Assembly: GCA_900541565.1 (NCBI GenBank)
Contig: UQKB01000020.1
Span: 1-32,855 of the forward strand
Direction: 5' to 3'
Length of the DNA: 32,855 nucleotides
Origin: an uncultured Oscillospiraceae bacterium
GTDB lineage: Bacteria > Bacillota > Clostridia > Oscillospirales > Acutalibacteraceae
The translations under genes and the position numbers were made by a program. The notes beneath the pieces were generated by a model, which worked only from the letters and a program-made list of their open reading frames with translations, searched no databases and was not told the origin of the DNA. Shown one piece after another: positions 1 to 8,692 of this stretch (within the stretch, counting starts at the first letter, position 1; each line of letters starts with the position of its first letter).

Positions 1-40
1 CTATGGCACATATCTGTTTGACCCTTCCTTTATTGTCTGA
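1..40 (+). CDS. C-terminal end of an amylase-like protein (partial, truncated by window edge)
   Basis: Reading from base 2, the sequence encodes YGTYLFDPSFIV followed by TGA at 38-40. The amylase ending at 32787 finishes with YGTYPFDPSFIV and a stop, so 11 of 12 residues are identical. The two nucleotide stretches differ at about nine of 39 positions, mostly third codon positions, which points to an old duplication held by selection and not a recent copy. A rho-independent terminator follows 17 bases later, as expected for a gene end. The inference is a third member of the secreted starch-degrading family, at least sharing the final CBM26-type module. Its catalytic type cannot be seen here. 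Confidence 0.7.
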   Translation, partial: YGTYLFDPSFIV

Positions 41-57
41 TTTCCACTGCGTTTTCG

Positions 58-88
58 ATCCCCCTGTTTACTAAACAGGGGGATTTTT
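58..88 (+). terminator. Rho-independent terminator after the truncated amylase
   Basis: ATCCCCCTGTTTA (58-70) pairs with TAAACAGGGGGAT (72-84), giving a strong stem with a small AT-rich loop, followed by a T-run at 84-88. It lies 17 bases after the stop codon at 38-40 and separates the amylase from uvrB. Confidence 0.85.
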
Positions 89-293
89 CTATAAGCAGAC
101 TGCTTGACGGGTCAACTTGCCAAGTAAAAGTAGACATACAAAACTACCATGGATTGGTTAAGACTCTGTAAAACTTGCGTAAAAGCTTATTTTTATTAAG
201 ATTCCCTGCATTATATAAGGATTTATAAACGTGATTCATATTCTGCATAATAAGAGAGTGGGCGTGTATACAGCCGGCAGCAACAGCATTTCA

Positions 294-322
294 TTGAAAC
301 CGGCAGGTACCTGTGCTATACT
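294..322 (+). promoter_or_regulatory. Sigma-A-type promoter for the uvrB operon
   Basis: TTGAAA (294-299), a 17-base spacer and TATACT (317-322), preceded by TGC as an extended -10. The predicted transcription start near 329 leaves a leader of about 155 bases before uvrB, long enough for leader control. Confidence 0.7.
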
Positions 323-357
323 AATGAACGTTGACAAAAAAACCATAGAGGAGTAAA

Positions 358-405
358 ATGGATAAAAACGTTTGTTCGAGGTTTTTGTGGGCAATTTGCA
401 ATTGA
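358..405 (+). CDS. Possible 15-residue leader peptide upstream of uvrB
   Basis: ATG at 358 follows GAGGAG (348-353) at a short but usable spacing and opens a 15-codon frame (MDKNVCSRFLWAICN) ending with TGA at 403-405. It lies in the predicted uvrB leader, about 30 bases after the predicted transcription start. The hairpin at 388-409 overlaps its last codons, so ribosome movement over it could affect leader folding. No codon runs suggest a classic amino-acid attenuator. It may be a chance frame; the ribosome binding site and position are the only support. Confidence 0.25.
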   Translation: MDKNVCSRFLWAICN

Positions 406-409
406 CCCA
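388..409 (+). promoter_or_regulatory. Leader hairpin before uvrB
   Basis: TGGG-CAATT (388-396) pairs with AATTG-a-CCCA (400-409) around a TGC loop, giving nine base pairs with one bulged A. No T-run follows directly, so it is not a standard terminator; a TTTTT stretch occurs only about 40 bases later. Confidence 0.35.
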
Positions 410-486
410 AATAAGCTTGCAAACAGCTCCGTTAGAAAAGCAAATTTTTGACCAATTATGGTCATAGTGGATAAAGGGAAGTATGT

Positions 487-2466
487 ATGAGCAACCAAAA
501 CGATCAGGGAGTATTTCAATTGGTTTCTCCCTATAAGCCAACAGGCGATCAGCCGCAGGCGATCGCCAAACTGGTGGAAGGAATCAAAAGAGGGGACAAA
601 GAGCAAACGCTGCTGGGGGTTACAGGTTCCGGTAAGACATTTACCATGGCCAATGTGATCGCGCAGGTGAACAAGCCCACGCTGGTTCTGGCGCATAATA
701 AGACGCTGGCAGCGCAACTGTGTACAGAATTTAAGGAGTTTTTTCCGAACAATGCAGTCGAGTATTTTGTCTCCTATTATGACTATTACCAGCCGGAAGC
801 GTATATTCCGCACACAGACACATATATAGAAAAAGACAGTGCAATCAACGATGAAATTGATAAATTGCGCCATAGCGCAACGCTTGCACTTTCCGAGCGC
901 AACGATGTTATTATTGTTTCTTCCGTTTCCTGTATTTACAGTCTGGGAAACCCGATTGATTACCGTACTATGGTGATTTCGCTGCGCCCCGGGATGCAGA
1001 AAAAGCGCGACGACCTTTTAAAAAAGCTCGTGGAACTGCAATATGAAAGAAACGACGTCAATATGGTTAGAAATAAATTTCGGGTCAGAGGCGACGTTGT
1101 CGAGGTGGTCCCCGCATCTTCCGGCGGGAATATCATACGGGTGGAGTTTTTTGGGGATGAAATTGACCGGATTTCGGAAATCAACCCTGTTACCGGCGAG
1201 TTGATTGCGCATTTGCGCCATGTTGCAATCTATCCTGCTTCGCACTATATTGTCCCGCAGGATAAAATGAAAGCGGCCATTGCACAGCTTGAAAAAGAGC
1301 TCGAGGAGCGGCTTGCTTATTTTCGGGAGCAGGGAAAGCTGCTGGAGGCCCAGCGCATAGAGCAGCGAACCCGCTACGACATAGAAATGCTGCAGGAAAT
1401 TGGTTTTTGTACCGGCATTGAAAACTATTCCCGGGTGCTTGCAGGGCGGGCGCCGGGCAGCGCGCCTTATACGCTTTTGGATTATTTTCCAAAGGATTTC
1501 CTGCTGTTTGTCGATGAATCGCATGTGACGCTGCCGCAGGTGCGCGGCATGTATGCAGGCGACCGGGCGCGCAAGGAAAGCCTGGTCCAATATGGCTTTC
1601 GGCTTCCGTCTGCCTTTGACAACCGGCCGCTGAATTTTGACGAATTCTATTCCCGCATCAACCAGGTCGTTTTTGTAAGCGCTACGCCGGGCGAGCTTGA
1701 AAAGGAAAAAAGCACGCAGATTGTCCAGCAGGTCATACGGCCCACGGGGCTGCTTGATCCAAACGTTTCCGTGCGCCCAACACATGGGCAAATGGACGAC
1801 CTAATTTCTGAAATCAACCTTCGTACAGCACGCAATGAAAGAGTACTGGTGACAACACTCACCAAAAAAATGGCGGAGGATCTGACGGCTTATCTTGAAA
1901 CTATGGGAATCCGTGTGCGCTATATGCACCACGATATCGATACGGTCGAGCGTATGGAGATCATCCGCGACCTGCGTTTGGGATCGTTTGATGTTTTGGT
2001 TGGTATTAACCTTCTGCGTGAAGGGCTTGACATCCCGGAGGTTTCGCTCGTTGCAATCCTGGATGCTGACAAGGAAGGTTTTTTAAGAAGCGAACGTTCG
2101 CTCATCCAGACGATAGGTCGGGCGGCGCGAAATGCCCAGGGGGAAGTCATTATGTATGCAGACAGCGTGACACCCTCCATGGAAAACGCGATCCGTGAAA
2201 CATTGCGACGCCGAACAATCCAGGAAGCGTATAACCAAAGCCACGGCATTATACCGACCACAATTGTAAAAAAAGTGTCTGAAATTCTTGAAATCTCCAC
2301 ACATGCGGACGACGGCAAAAAAATGAAAAAACGCTTGACAAAAGCCGAAAAACAGCAGATGATAGAAGCATTGACCAAAGAAATGAAAGCGGCTGCAAAG
2401 CTTTTGGAATTTGAACACGCGGCGTATCTGCGCGACAAAATTAAAAAGCTGCGGGGCGAAAAATAA
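487..2466 (+). CDS. uvrB: Excinuclease ABC subunit B (UvrB)
   Basis: UvrB is the ATP-driven damage-verification helicase of nucleotide excision repair; it receives lesions from UvrA and recruits UvrC. At 659 residues it matches the family length. The Walker A motif GVTGSGKT is at residues 44-51, the damage-probing beta-hairpin region ([12 protein letters not shown]) begins near residue 97, DESH of the helicase motif is at 343-346, and helicase motifs such as [13 protein letters not shown] and QTIGRAARN follow. A C-terminal UVR domain that would contact UvrC occupies about 625-657. ATG 487 is preceded by AAAGGGAA at 473-480. The next gene is a topoisomerase subunit 38 bases downstream; uvrA, the usual neighbour, is not in the window. 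A LexA-controlled origin is common for uvrB in Firmicutes, but no convincing SOS box was found. Confidence 0.98.
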   Translation: MSNQNDQGVFQLVSPYKPTGDQPQAIAKLVEGIKRGDKEQTLLGVTGSGKTFTMANVIAQVNKPTLVLAHNKTLAAQLCTEFKEFFPNNAVEYFVSYYDYYQPEAYIPHTDTYIEKDSAINDEIDKLRHSATLALSERNDVIIVSSVSCIYSLGNPIDYRTMVISLRPGMQKKRDDLLKKLVELQYERNDVNMVRNKFRVRGDVVEVVPASSGGNIIRVEFFGDEIDRISEINPVTGELIAHLRHVAIYPASHYIVPQDKMKAAIAQLEKELEERLAYFREQGKLLEAQRIEQRTRYDIEMLQEIGFCTGIENYSRVLAGRAPGSAPYTLLDYFPKDFLLFVDESHVTLPQVRGMYAGDRARKESLVQYGFRLPSAFDNRPLNFDEFYSRINQVVFVSATPGELEKEKSTQIVQQVIRPTGLLDPNVSVRPTHGQMDDLISEINLRTARNERVLVTTLTKKMAEDLTAYLETMGIRVRYMHHDIDTVERMEIIRDLRLGSFDVLVGINLLREGLDIPEVSLVAILDADKEGFLRSERSLIQTIGRAARNAQGEVIMYADSVTPSMENAIRETLRRRTIQEAYNQSHGIIPTTIVKKVSEILEISTHADDGKKMKKRLTKAEKQQMIEALTKEMKAAAKLLEFEHAAYLRDKIKKLRGEK

Positions 2467-2504
2467 TTGCCTGTTTTTATAAAGCAGGGAAAGGAATATA
2501 CGGT

Positions 2505-4493
2505 ATGGCAGGAAAAAACACAAAACAAGAATACGGCAACGACAGTATATCTTCGCTCAAAGGCGCCGACCGGGTCCGGAAAAGGCCGGCGGTTATTTTT
2601 GGATCCGACGGGATAGAAGGATGCCAGCATTCCGTATTTGAAATTCTTTCAAACTCGATCGACGAAGCCAGGGAAGGCTATGGAAAAACGATTACCATTA
2701 CCCGCTTTGCGGACTGCTCCATAGAAATTGAGGACCATGGACGAGGTATACCTGTCGACTATAACAACAATGAACAATGCTTTAACTGGGAGCTTGTTTT
2801 CTGTGAGCTGTACGCAGGCGGAAAATATCACAATAACGAAGGCCAAAGCTATGAATTTTCCCTTGGTCTAAACGGACTGGGCCTTTGTTCAACGCAGTAT
2901 GCATCGGAATATATGGATGTAGACATCCGCCGCGACGGGTACAGGTATTCCCTGCACTTTGAACGGGGGGAAAATATCGGCGGGTTAAAGAAAGAACCTT
3001 ATCATAAAAAAGATACCGGGACAAAAATTCATTGGAAGCCGGATCTTGCCGTTTTTACCGATATTGACGTACAGCCCGAATATTTTGCGGACATTTTAAA
3101 ACGGCAGGCGATTGTCAACGCCGGCGTTACCTTCCTTTTTAAAAATCAGAGGGGAAATTCCTTTGAAACGCAGCAGTTTTATTATAAAGAAGGGATTACC
3201 GACCATGTGCGTGAAGTGGTTGGGGAAGACGCATTGTCCGGCATTCAGTCCTGGCAGGCGGAACGTATGGTGCGCGACAGGGAGGACAAGCCACAGTATA
3301 AAGTAAAAATGCATTTTGCACTGGCCTTTTCCAATAAGGTAAAGCTGGCGGAATATTACCATAACTCCAGTTGGCTGGAGCATGGCGGCGCGCCGGAAAA
3401 GGCGGTGAAAAACGCCTTTGTTTATCAGATCGACGCGTACTTAAAGCAAAACGGCAAATATACAAAGAATGAAAGCAAAATCAATTTCGGAGATGTGGAA
3501 GACTGCCTTGTGATTGTCATTTCTTCGTTTTCCAGTGTGACCTCGTATGAAAACCAGACAAAAAAGGCGATCACCAATAAAGGAATACAGGATGCCATGA
3601 CGGAGGTGCTGCGTCGCCAGCTGGAAATTTATTTTATAGAAAATCCAATTGAGGCCGAACGGATTGCCAACCAGGTGCTGATCAATAAGCGCAGCCGGGA
3701 AGATGCGGAAAAGACCAGGCTGAATATCAAAAAAAAGCTCACTGGCAATATGGACATAACCGGGCGGGTGCCTAAATTTGTGGATTGCCGCAGCAAGGAT
3801 GTGGCACAGCGGGAGCTGTTTATCGTGGAGGGCGACTCGGCGCTGGGCGCTTGCAAGCAGGCGCGTGATCCGGACTTTCAGGCGATTATCCCTATACGCG
3901 GCAAAATTTTAAACTGCCTGAAGGCAGACTACGACAAAATTTTTAAAAATGATATTATTACCGACCTGCTAAAGGTGCTTGGCTGCGGCGTGCAGGTAAA
4001 GTCAAAGGCAAACAAGGACCTGTCTTCGTTTGATATCAATCTGCTGCGCTGGAGTAAGGTCATTTTATGTACGGACGCAGATGTCGACGGCTTTCAGATC
4101 AGAACGCTGCTTTTGACGATGCTTTACAGACTGACGCCCGCGCTGATTGAAGCGGGCAAGGTGTTTATTGCGGAATCGCCGCTGTATGAGATTACCACCA
4201 AAAATGAAATTTATTTTGCCTATACAGAGGCGGAAAAGGAAAAATATCTGAACCAAATCGGTGATAGCAAGTTTACCATACAGCGTTCCAAGGGATTGGG
4301 CGAAAACGAACCGGATATGATGAACCTGACCACTATGAACCCGAAAACACGCCGCCTGATCAAAGTCTTGCCGGACGAAGCGGACAAAACCTTCGCCATG
4401 TTCGACATTCTTTTGGGGGATAACCTGGCAGGAAGAAAGCAGTTTATTATCGACAATGGCAGCCATTATATGCATGACCTTGACGTAAGCTGA
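2505..4493 (+). CDS. parE: Type IIA DNA topoisomerase subunit B (topoisomerase IV ParE-like)
   Basis: This is the ATPase/TOPRIM subunit of a type IIA topoisomerase and acts with the A subunit encoded next. The GHKL ATPase domain has the catalytic Glu46 and Mg-binding Asn50 within FEILSNSIDEA, then GRGIPVD. The TOPRIM domain has Glu442 in IVEGDSALG and Asp524/526/528 in TDADVDG, and RSKGLGE follows near the C-terminus. The 662-residue length fits ParE/GyrB without large insertions. It is divergent: the lid motif normally SGGLHGVG reads SLGLNGLG, and the usual VVDNS reads ILSNS. Key catalytic residues are kept, so it should be active. The pairing with a box-less A subunit favours topoisomerase IV, although sequence divergence leaves the gyrase/topo IV naming uncertain. 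Confidence 0.88.
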   Translation: MAGKNTKQEYGNDSISSLKGADRVRKRPAVIFGSDGIEGCQHSVFEILSNSIDEAREGYGKTITITRFADCSIEIEDHGRGIPVDYNNNEQCFNWELVFCELYAGGKYHNNEGQSYEFSLGLNGLGLCSTQYASEYMDVDIRRDGYRYSLHFERGENIGGLKKEPYHKKDTGTKIHWKPDLAVFTDIDVQPEYFADILKRQAIVNAGVTFLFKNQRGNSFETQQFYYKEGITDHVREVVGEDALSGIQSWQAERMVRDREDKPQYKVKMHFALAFSNKVKLAEYYHNSSWLEHGGAPEKAVKNAFVYQIDAYLKQNGKYTKNESKINFGDVEDCLVIVISSFSSVTSYENQTKKAITNKGIQDAMTEVLRRQLEIYFIENPIEAERIANQVLINKRSREDAEKTRLNIKKKLTGNMDITGRVPKFVDCRSKDVAQRELFIVEGDSALGACKQARDPDFQAIIPIRGKILNCLKADYDKIFKNDIITDLLKVLGCGVQVKSKANKDLSSFDINLLRWSKVILCTDADVDGFQIRTLLLTMLYRLTPALIEAGKVFIAESPLYEITTKNEIYFAYTEAEKEKYLNQIGDSKFTIQRSKGLGENEPDMMNLTTMNPKTRRLIKVLPDEADKTFAMFDILLGDNLAGRKQFIIDNGSHYMHDLDVS

Positions 4494-4527
4494 CTTTAAA
4501 GAAAGACAATAAATTGGAGTGATCAAA

Positions 4528-6771
4528 ATGGCGCCAAGAAAAAAAGCGGCTCCCAAACAGCAAAGCTCCGGAAGGACGCACGGGATTATAGAAGGCGCAG
4601 GAGCGGTTGTAGAACAGAAAATTCCCGTTACGCTCGAAGAGAATTACATGCCGTATGCGATGAGCGTGATCCTGTCAAGGGCTATCCCGGAGATAGACGG
4701 CTTTAAGCCCAGCCACAGAAAGCTGCTTTATACCATGTATAAAATGGGGCTTTTAAGCGGAGCGCGCACCAAATCGGCCAACATAGTGGGGCAGACGATG
4801 AAGCTCAACCCGCACGGCGACAGCGCAATTTACGACACAATGGTCCGTTTAAGCCGCGGGTATGAGGCGCTGTTGCATCCTTATATAGATTCGAAGGGAA
4901 ACTTCGGGAAATTTTACAGCAGGGATATGGCCTGGGCTGCTTCCAGATATACAGAAGCAAAGCTCGACCCCATATGCAACGAGCTGTTTCGCGATATAGA
5001 CAAGGACACGGTCGATTTTGTCGACAATTATGACAATACGCTGAAAGAGCCCGCGCTTTTGCCGGCAACATATCCTTCCGTTTTGGTCAATGCAAACACT
5101 GGGATCGCGGTAGGTATGGCCAGTTCCATTTGCTCGTTTAACCTCAAGGAGGTCTGTGAAACCACCATTGCCCTGATGCGCGACCCGCAGCACGACATTG
5201 CGTCCACGCTGCCGGCACCGGATTTTACCGGCGGCGGGCAGATCCTTTATGACCGTGCTACCTTTGACCAAATTTACCGTACAGGGCGTGGCAGCTTTAA
5301 AGTCCGTTCCAGATATGCATATGATAAATCGGCAAACTGTATAGACATCACGGGGATCCCGCCTACAACCACCTGCGAAGCGGTTATTGAAAAGGTTGTT
5401 GATCTGGTCAAAGGTGGTAAAATTAAGGAAATTGCAGATATCCGCGACGAAACAGGTCTTGACGGCTTAAAAATTACCATTGATCTGAAAAGGGGAGCAG
5501 ACCCGGATCGTCTGATGCAGCGGCTTTTTCGGATGACAACGCTGGAGGACAGCTTTTCCTGCAATTTTAATGTGCTCATCGGCGGCGTGCCGATGGTGCT
5601 TGGCATCAAAGAGCTTTTGGAGGAATGGACGGCCTTCCGTATTGAATGCGTACGAAGAAGAACCTATTTTGATTTGCAGAAGAAAAAGGACAAGCTGCAT
5701 TTGCTTTATGGGTTGCAGTGCATTTTGCTTGATATTGACAAAGCAGTCAGGATTGTGCGCGAAACGCAGGAGGAAAGCGAAGTCGTTCCCAATTTAATGA
5801 TCGGATTTGGGATTGATGAAATACAGGCCGAATATGTTGCAGAGATCAAGCTGCGCCATTTAAACCGCGAATTTATCCTTAAGCGTACGCAGGAAACAGA
5901 GTCTTTGGAAGCAGATATCCGTAACCTGGAGGCTGTGCTTGCAAGCAAGTCAAAGGTTCAATCCATTATTATAAAGGAGCTGCAGGAGGTTGCGCAGAAA
6001 TACGGCCAGCCGCGGCGCAGCATTTTAATTTATGCACAGGATATTCAGGCAGAAGAAGATGTGGAGGAAATACCGGATTACCCTGTTCACCTGTTTTTTA
6101 CAAAAGACGGTTATTTCAAAAAAATTACGCCGCTTTCCCTGCGCATGGGGGGCGAACAAAAGTTAAAAGACGGCGACAGCATTATGCAAACCTGCGAAAC
6201 AACAAACGCAACGGAGCTTTTGTTTTTTACAAATAAGTGCCAGGTCTATAAAGCAAAGGCTTCCGATTTTGCAGATACAAAGGCAAGCGTGCTGGGCGAT
6301 TATATCCCCGCCAAGCTTTCCATGGAAGAAGGGGAGCTTGCGCGGAGTATGGTCGTTACAAAAGATTATACCGGTGTTTTGCTTTTTGCGTTTGAAAACG
6401 GAAAAATTGCAAAAGTGCCGCTTTCGGCTTATGCTACAAAAACAAACCGCAAAAAGCTTGCAAATGCATACAGCGACAAATCTCCGCTTGTAAGCGTCGC
6501 TTTTGCACAGCAGGACGCAGAGTTTTTGCTGACGGCTTCAAGTGGTAGGATGCTTTTGCTGCACACAGGGGCGTTGCATACAAAGGCCACAAGAAGCACG
6601 CAGGGTGTTGCTGTGATGACCCTGAAGAAGGGCCACCGGCTGATGCGTATGGAAGCATACTGTGAAAATATGTTTGCAAAACCAAACCGCTACCGGACAA
6701 AAAGTCTGCCTGCTTCAGGTGCGCTTCCAACGCCGGAAGATGCGCATGCAAAGCAGCTTTCTCTGCTTTAA
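4528..6771 (+). CDS. parC: Type IIA DNA topoisomerase subunit A (topoisomerase IV ParC-like)
   Basis: This is the DNA-cleaving subunit paired with the upstream ParE-like protein. The winged-helix region contains HPHGDSAIYDTMVRL-like sequence, and the catalytic tyrosine is Tyr141 in SRYTEA, followed by VDNYDNT and the conserved LVNANTGIAVGMAS. The C-terminal third is a beta-pinwheel-type region (YPVHLFFTKDGYFKKITP) with no gyrase QRRGG box, which favours a ParC role. ATG 4528 is chosen because TTGGAG (4514-4519) sits eight bases upstream; an in-frame GTG at 4519 overlaps that site. The mature length is 747 residues. The last residues, KQLSLL, resemble a sliding-clamp-binding peptide (see findings). 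It lies 34 bases after parE and is probably cotranscribed with uvrB and parE. Confidence 0.9.
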   Translation: MAPRKKAAPKQQSSGRTHGIIEGAGAVVEQKIPVTLEENYMPYAMSVILSRAIPEIDGFKPSHRKLLYTMYKMGLLSGARTKSANIVGQTMKLNPHGDSAIYDTMVRLSRGYEALLHPYIDSKGNFGKFYSRDMAWAASRYTEAKLDPICNELFRDIDKDTVDFVDNYDNTLKEPALLPATYPSVLVNANTGIAVGMASSICSFNLKEVCETTIALMRDPQHDIASTLPAPDFTGGGQILYDRATFDQIYRTGRGSFKVRSRYAYDKSANCIDITGIPPTTTCEAVIEKVVDLVKGGKIKEIADIRDETGLDGLKITIDLKRGADPDRLMQRLFRMTTLEDSFSCNFNVLIGGVPMVLGIKELLEEWTAFRIECVRRRTYFDLQKKKDKLHLLYGLQCILLDIDKAVRIVRETQEESEVVPNLMIGFGIDEIQAEYVAEIKLRHLNREFILKRTQETESLEADIRNLEAVLASKSKVQSIIIKELQEVAQKYGQPRRSILIYAQDIQAEEDVEEIPDYPVHLFFTKDGYFKKITPLSLRMGGEQKLKDGDSIMQTCETTNATELLFFTNKCQVYKAKASDFADTKASVLGDYIPAKLSMEEGELARSMVVTKDYTGVLLFAFENGKIAKVPLSAYATKTNRKKLANAYSDKSPLVSVAFAQQDAEFLLTASSGRMLLLHTGALHTKATRSTQGVAVMTLKKGHRLMRMEAYCENMFAKPNRYRTKSLPASGALPTPEDAHAKQLSLL

Positions 6772-6790
6772 AAAATTTTATTAAAAAAAC

Positions 6791-6819
6791 TTGCAAAGCC
6801 AGCCTTTTTATGCTATTAT
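6791..6819 (+). promoter_or_regulatory. Promoter for secG
   Basis: TTGCAA (6791-6796), a 17-base spacer and TATTAT (6814-6819), preceded by TGC (extended -10). It lies between the parC stop and secG. The same TGCTATTATG block recurs before hisZ. Confidence 0.75.
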
Positions 6820-6894
6820 GGATAAGCTATTGATATTTGATTTAAAAAGTGCCGTGCGCACGCACAGCTTTTAGAAAGGAAAGGTTTATAGAAC

Positions 6895-7140
6895 ATGAGC
6901 GTTTGGGAATACGTAATGGGCAGCGTAATGCTGTTGTTTTCCATTGCAATTATTATTGTTATTATTTTGCAGGAAGGCCATCAGAAGGGGATTGGTGTCG
7001 TTACCGGCGGCGCCGACACGTTTTTTTCTAAAAATAAGGCGCGTTCTATTGACGCGTTCCTTTCACGTTGGACAAAGGTCTTTGCAGGCGGCTTTGTACT
7101 GCTTGTCATCGGCCTGAACGCCTTTGCATTCTTTTCTTAA
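6895..7140 (+). CDS. secG: Preprotein translocase subunit SecG
   Basis: SecG is the small accessory subunit of the SecYEG protein-export channel. The 81-residue product has the expected two membrane segments, at about residues 7-26 and 60-80, and the SecG-typical stretch VIILQEGHQKGIG after the first, with GGADTFF in the connecting loop. ATG 6895 follows an AAAGGAAAGG site near 6875-6885. The gene stands alone between its own promoter (6791-6819) and terminator (7161-7189). In many Firmicutes secG is followed by rnr and smpB; that is not so here. Confidence 0.95.
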   Translation: MSVWEYVMGSVMLLFSIAIIIVIILQEGHQKGIGVVTGGADTFFSKNKARSIDAFLSRWTKVFAGGFVLLVIGLNAFAFFS

Positions 7141-7160
7141 TCGATTGTATAACATTGATA

Positions 7161-7189
7161 GCGGGACGGAACTGCCGTCCCGCTTTTTT
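7161..7189 (+). terminator. Terminator after secG
   Basis: GCGGGACGG (7161-7169) and CCGTCCCGC (7175-7183) form a perfect nine-base-pair GC-rich stem with an AACTG loop, followed by six T (7184-7189). It lies 20 bases after the secG stop. Confidence 0.95.
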
Positions 7190-7283
7190 CTGTGGCAGAT
7201 CTTTTAAAAAGCTGCACCGCATTTTAACAGGGAAAAGCAGAAAATATTTTTAGAAAGATCGGGAAATAATTGCTGGTTTTACT

Positions 7284-7311
7284 TTACATGGAACACAAGA
7301 TATAGTATCAT
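7284..7311 (+). promoter_or_regulatory. Probable promoter for the pyrH-polC operon
   Basis: TTTACA (7284-7289) and TATCAT (7306-7311) are separated by 16 bases, about 55 bases before pyrH and downstream of the secG terminator. The match is moderate, but the terminator on one side and the long operon on the other make a promoter necessary in this 225-base gap. Confidence 0.5.
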
Positions 7312-7365
7312 TATTCTGGTAAACTAATAGAATTATAACGTATTCCATAGAAAGGACTGGAAAAA

Positions 7366-8070
7366 ATGGAGCCCAAGTATAAAAGAATTCTTTTAAAGCT
7401 CAGCGGAGAATCCTTAGCAGGCAGCCAGAAGCATGGGATCGATTTTGACACGGTGCTGCAATTTTGCCGGCCAATCAAAGTACTTGTTGACATGGGCGTG
7501 GAGGTTGCCATTGTAGTTGGCGGCGGTAACTTCTGGCGCGGCCGCAGCAGCGGAAAGATGGATCGCACCAGGGCGGACCACATGGGGATGCTGGCAACGG
7601 TTATCAATGCACTGGGCGTTGCGGATGCTTTGGAGCAACTGGGCGTGGATGTCAGGGTGCAGACCGCAATTTCCATGCAGCAGGTAGCAGAGCCATATAT
7701 TCGCAATCGGGCGGTGCGGCATCTGGAAAAGGGCCGGGTGGTTGTTTTTGGCTGCGGTACGGGCAACCCTTTCTTTTCTACAGACACGGCGGCTTCCCTG
7801 CGTGCGGCTGAAATTGATGCCGAAATTATTCTGAAAGCAACCATGGTGGACGGCGTGTATGATTGCGACCCCAAGAAAAACCCAGCGGCTAAAAAATATG
7901 ATACGGTTTCTTATTATGAGGTTTTGAACAAGGACCTGGGCGTTATGGACAGTACGGCCGCGTCCCTGTGCAAAGACAACAACATTCCTATTTTGGTGTT
8001 TAGTATTGAACAGCCGGAGAACATTCTCTCCGCAGTTTGCGGAGAGAGCATCGGAACTCTGGTTGAATAA
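7366..8070 (+). CDS. pyrH: Uridylate kinase (UMP kinase)
   Basis: PyrH phosphorylates UMP to UDP in the cytoplasm, the first committed step towards UTP and CTP. The 234-residue product has the amino-acid-kinase fold signatures: [10 protein letters not shown] near the N-terminus, the glycine-rich [10 protein letters not shown], the [13 protein letters not shown] helix, and the [13 protein letters not shown] loop used for nucleotide binding. ATG 7366 has GAAAGGAC just upstream. It starts a conserved Firmicutes cluster with frr 32 bases downstream. The rpsB and tsf genes that often precede pyrH are absent; secG and a terminator stand there, and pyrH appears to have its own promoter. Confidence 0.98.
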   Translation: MEPKYKRILLKLSGESLAGSQKHGIDFDTVLQFCRPIKVLVDMGVEVAIVVGGGNFWRGRSSGKMDRTRADHMGMLATVINALGVADALEQLGVDVRVQTAISMQQVAEPYIRNRAVRHLEKGRVVVFGCGTGNPFFSTDTAASLRAAEIDAEIILKATMVDGVYDCDPKKNPAAKKYDTVSYYEVLNKDLGVMDSTAASLCKDNNIPILVFSIEQPENILSAVCGESIGTLVE

Positions 8071-8102
8071 AATATGAGTTAGTGATTACGGAGGAGAGCG
8101 TT

Positions 8103-8657
8103 ATGCAAGAAGTACTTTCAAAAGCAGAAAGCCGCATGGAAAAGCGCATGAACCATTTGGCAGGCGATCTTGCCGCAATCCGCGCAGGAAGGGCAAACCC
8201 TGCTGTGCTGGACAAAATTATGGTGGATTATTACGGAACGCCCACGCCGATCAATCAGCTTGCGGCTGTTTCTGTAACAGAGGCAAGAACGTTGATGATT
8301 CAGCCGTGGGACGCCAGTGTGGTACATCCCATTGAAAAAGCCATACAGATGTCGGAATTAGGGATCAATCCGCAGACGGACGGAAAGACCCTGCGGATTA
8401 TTTTTCCACCGCTGACAGAAGACCGGCGTAAGGAAATTGTGAAGGATATTGCAAAAATTTCAGAAGAAAGCAAAGTTTCCATCCGGAACATCCGCCGTGA
8501 AGCGGTTGAAAAATTTAAAGCAATGAAAAAGAGCAGTGAAATTACAGAGGATGATCTCAAACAGGCCGAAAAGAAAATACAGGAGCTGACAGACCGTTTT
8601 ATTAAAGAAATTGATAAAATGGCGCAGGCAAAACAAAAAGAGGTTATGGAAATCTGA
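8103..8657 (+). CDS. frr: Ribosome recycling factor
   Basis: RRF splits post-termination ribosomes together with EF-G. ATG 8103 is preceded by GGAGGAG at about 8090-8096 and gives 184 residues, the normal family length of about 185. An in-frame GTG at 8082 lies upstream of the binding site and is not preferred. Family hallmarks are present: AAIRAGRANPAVLDKI, YYGTPTPINQLAAVSV, the PWD motif, LTEDRRKEIVK and the C-terminal helix ending in MAQAKQKEVMEI. It lies between pyrH and uppS as in most Firmicutes. Confidence 0.98.
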   Translation: MQEVLSKAESRMEKRMNHLAGDLAAIRAGRANPAVLDKIMVDYYGTPTPINQLAAVSVTEARTLMIQPWDASVVHPIEKAIQMSELGINPQTDGKTLRIIFPPLTEDRRKEIVKDIAKISEESKVSIRNIRREAVEKFKAMKKSSEITEDDLKQAEKKIQELTDRFIKEIDKMAQAKQKEVMEI

Positions 8658-8692
8658 CCGTTGTAATAAACTTATACCATATGGAAGTGTTC

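Larger units (their letters stand above)
41..486. other. Intergenic region between the truncated amylase and uvrB
   Basis: This stretch of about 445 bases has no long gene. It holds the terminator at 58-88, AT-rich sequence of no recognised function at about 120-240, a strong promoter at 294-322, a possible 15-codon leader ORF at 358-405 and an overlapping hairpin at 388-409. The uvrB ribosome binding site AAAGGGAA is at 473-480. Antisense reading frames here are shadows without ribosome binding sites. Confidence 0.6.

Noticed and set aside
104..115. Short dyad TTGAC-gg-GTCAA
   Set aside because: Only five-base arms, no promoter next to it, and no second copy seen.
365..378. SOS (LexA) box candidate AAAAC-GTTT-GTTCG in the uvrB leader
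   Set aside because: One half-site is good but the other has two mismatches, and the site lies well downstream of the predicted transcription start. It is too weak to call.
1018..1791. 257-codon open frame on the - strand inside uvrB
   Set aside because: It lies entirely within the well-supported uvrB gene, and the product resembles no family.
4519..4527. GTG start for the ParC-like gene
   Set aside because: It overlaps the TTGGAG ribosome binding site, which is correctly spaced for ATG 4528.
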